7,554 bases of DNA from Lachnospiraceae bacterium (GTDB lineage Bacteria; Bacillota; Clostridia; Lachnospirales; Lachnospiraceae). The notes beneath the pieces are model-generated. The model saw only the letters and a list, made by a program, of their open reading frames with translations. It searched no databases and was not told the origin of the DNA. This document shows, in pieces, positions 6,010 through 7,554 of the stretch (position 1 is the first letter of the stretch; every line of letters starts with the position of its first letter). The stretch lies in NCBI GenBank assembly GCA_900759225.1, contig CAAEUM010000185.1, positions 1-7,554 of the forward strand, read 5' to 3'. The position numbers were made by a program, and so were the translations under genes.

Positions 6010-6960
6010 TTAGTTTTTCGGCTGCTCCCGCAGCTGCTCCGCAATTAGCCCCAGCTTTCTCAGCCTATGGTTCACACCGGATTTTCCCACATTCAAAGCT
6101 TCCCCAAGCTCTTTTAAGGTGGCTTCCGGCCGTTCCAGCCTGAGCCTTGCCATATCCTGCAGATTTTCCGGCAGAGACTCAAGGCCTGCCATATCCTGGA
6201 TATACCGGATATCCTCAATCTGCTTCACTGCTGCGGAAACTGTCTTGTTAATATTGGCAGTTTCACAGTTCACCTTGCGGTTAACGCTGTTGCGCATTTC
6301 CTTCAATATACGGATATTCTCAAGCTCCATAAGGGCCACAGGGGCCTCCATCACATTGAGGATATCTACAATCTGGCTTCCTTCCTTGACGTACACTACA
6401 TAGTAGCGTTTGCGCAGCACAATCTTTGCTTCCACATCAAAGGCTGCCATCAGCCACTGAAGCTGCCTGGCTTTTGCCATAGTGCCGCATACGATCTCAA
6501 AATGGTAGAATTTACCCGGATCACTGATGGAACCGGCTGCCAGGAACGCTCCCCGTATAAAAGCCCTTCTGCAGCAGGTATTCTGCACCACCATACTGTG
6601 GATCAGGGATGAATCCTCCGCCATCTGTCCATTAGAATCCAGAAGCTTTACGGCACCAAGAACACGAAGTGCATCCTCATGCTCCCTGACCGCAACTACA
6701 TATGTCCTGCTCCGGGAAAGTTTACTGCCCTGGCGAATAGACACATCAGTATTTATATTAAATGTTTTTCTCAATAATGTAAAGTATTTTCTTGCAACTG
6801 CTATATTTTCCGTCTGGATTTCTATGGAAAAACGGTCAGACGCTGAAATTTTTACTCTTCCGCAGAGACTTAGGATCGCTGCCGTTTCTGCAATCTGGCA
6901 ATGCCGCCCGGAAGAAAACTGCCTGGACAGCTCCTCTTTTACACTGGATGAAAATGACAT
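6010..6960 (-). CDS. whiA: WhiA family DNA-binding regulator
   Basis: A 316-aa protein of the usual WhiA length. The N-terminal MSFSSSVKEEL is typical. The middle is a degenerate LAGLIDADG homing-endonuclease fold, seen as RRAFIRGAFLAAGSISDP at 131-148, where the nuclease acidic residues are not kept. NCETANINKTV at 231-241 is the family hallmark, and a helix-turn-helix (about 280-305) contains GKSGVNHRLRKLG. In Streptomyces, WhiA is a transcription factor for sporulation septation; in B. subtilis it affects cell division and chromosome segregation. Its role here is inferred to be similar. The ATG is preceded 7 nt upstream by AGGTGG. It starts only 24 bp after murB and is followed by the Crh-like gene. 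rapZ and yvcK, frequent upstream partners in other Firmicutes, are absent from this position. Confidence 0.97.
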   Translation of the reverse strand: MSFSSSVKEELSRQFSSGRHCQIAETAAILSLCGRVKISASDRFSIEIQTENIAVARKYFTLLRKTFNINTDVSIRQGSKLSRSRTYVVAVREHEDALRVLGAVKLLDSNGQMAEDSSLIHSMVVQNTCCRRAFIRGAFLAAGSISDPGKFYHFEIVCGTMAKARQLQWLMAAFDVEAKIVLRKRYYVVYVKEGSQIVDILNVMEAPVALMELENIRILKEMRNSVNRKVNCETANINKTVSAAVKQIEDIRYIQDMAGLESLPENLQDMARLRLERPEATLKELGEALNVGKSGVNHRLRKLGLIAEQLREQPKN

Positions 6961-6984
6961 TCTATCACCACCTGTTTTCCCGGC

Positions 6985-7554
6985 TCACTGCTGCTTAAAC
7001 CTGCCCAGCCGTTTTACCTCCATCTCAAGCCTTACGCCAAAGGCTTCCTCTACCTGATTCTGCACCCTCCTGCACAGCTCCATCACATCCTCTGCTGTAG
7101 CATTTCCCCGGTTGATCACAAAGCCGCAGTGCTTCTCTGATACCTGGGCATCACCTGCACAGGCGCCCTTAAGGCCTGCCTCCTCGATCAGCTTTCCTGC
7201 GAAATAACCCTCAGGCCGCTTAAAGGTGCTTCCTGCACTGGGGTATTCTAAAGGCTGTTTTTCCCTGCGCCGCAGGGCCAGTTCCCGCATCCTTGCGCCG
7301 ATCACCTCTTTATCCCCCGTCATAAGCTCAAATTCTGCTTCCATAACAACATAGCCCATTTGAGGAATACAGCTTCTTCTGTACCCCAAATCCAATTCTT
7401 TGGCATCAAGGTGCAGGATCCGGCCCTCAGGCGTCATTACCGCAGCGCTTTTTAAAATATCCTTTATCTCCGAACCATAAGCGCCTGCATTCATCACCAG
7501 GGCACCGCCAACGGTTCCCGGTATTCCGGCAGCAAACTCCATACCTGCAAGAGA
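6985..7554 (-). CDS. murB: UDP-N-acetylenolpyruvoylglucosamine reductase (5' end outside window)
   Basis: MurB is a cytosolic FAD enzyme that reduces UDP-GlcNAc-enolpyruvate to UDP-MurNAc with NADPH, the second committed step of peptidoglycan synthesis. The frame is open to the window edge; the in-frame ATG at 7542 is internal, because SLAG precedes it and the typical AGMEFAAGIPGTVGGA block spans it. The 189 visible residues are about the C-terminal two thirds of a protein of roughly 300 aa. Counting from the window edge, visible motifs are MNAGAYG in the FAD domain (about 21-27), YRRS (58-61), PSAGSTFKRP (105-114, with the catalytic Ser in GSTF) and the C-terminal LEMEV glutamates (176-180). 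The layout fits type II MurB as in Bacillus. The stop is 24 bp from the whiA ATG, so the two are probably in one operon. Confidence 0.96.
   Translation of the reverse strand, partial: SLAGMEFAAGIPGTVGGALVMNAGAYGSEIKDILKSAAVMTPEGRILHLDAKELDLGYRRSCIPQMGYVVMEAEFELMTGDKEVIGARMRELALRRREKQPLEYPSAGSTFKRPEGYFAGKLIEEAGLKGACAGDAQVSEKHCGFVINRGNATAEDVMELCRRVQNQVEEAFGVRLEMEVKRLGRFKQQ

Noticed and set aside
6527..7057. A 176-aa plus-strand frame across the murB-whiA junction
   Set aside because: It is antisense to two secure genes and shows no protein-family features.
1..7554. Possible mobile element, CRISPR array, tRNA or defence system
   Set aside because: I saw no transposase, long terminal repeats, spaced direct repeats or tRNA-like sequence; the genes are all core functions packed on one strand.

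Overview
This window reads as chromosomal core DNA from a Bacillota (Firmicutes) bacterium, most likely a Lachnospiraceae-type Clostridia. The evidence is the whiA-HPr/Crh gene pair, a dnaE-pfkA pair, strong AGGAGG-type ribosome binding sites, roughly balanced base composition, and a small acidic protein resembling a family (DUF6145) that I know mainly from Lachnospiraceae. The family-level assignment is an inference from gene order and protein resemblance.

All seven genes lie on the minus strand, so transcription runs from high to low coordinates. In that order they are: the C-terminal part of murB (cell-wall precursor synthesis, cut by the right window edge); whiA (DNA-binding regulator); an HPr-like protein with Glu instead of the phosphorylatable His15 but with Ser46 intact (Crh-like); dnaE (DNA polymerase III alpha subunit, with an apparently complete PHP metal site); pfkA (ATP-type 6-phosphofructokinase); a small acidic protein of unknown function; and the N-terminal two thirds of a DusB-type tRNA-dihydrouridine synthase, cut by the left edge.

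The layout suggests three transcription blocks. murB-whiA-HPr are closely packed and end at a good intrinsic terminator (5609-5641). dnaE follows at once: its ribosome binding site begins just after that terminator's T-run, leaving no room for a separate promoter downstream of the hairpin. pfkA has a convincing sigma-A-type promoter whose -35 box lies inside the last codons of dnaE. Two hairpins follow pfkA, and the second abuts the ribosome binding site of the small-protein gene, which overlaps dus by 11 bp.

Functionally the window mixes housekeeping genes (peptidoglycan, replication, tRNA modification) with central carbon control (Crh-like protein, phosphofructokinase). I see no mobile element, CRISPR array, tRNA, rRNA or accessory system. 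The longest non-coding gap is 128 bp. The most interesting points are the His15-to-Glu HPr-like protein, hairpins that abut the next gene's ribosome binding site at two junctions, a TIDLD variant of the phosphofructokinase catalytic motif, and the direct murB-whiA junction without rapZ or yvcK.
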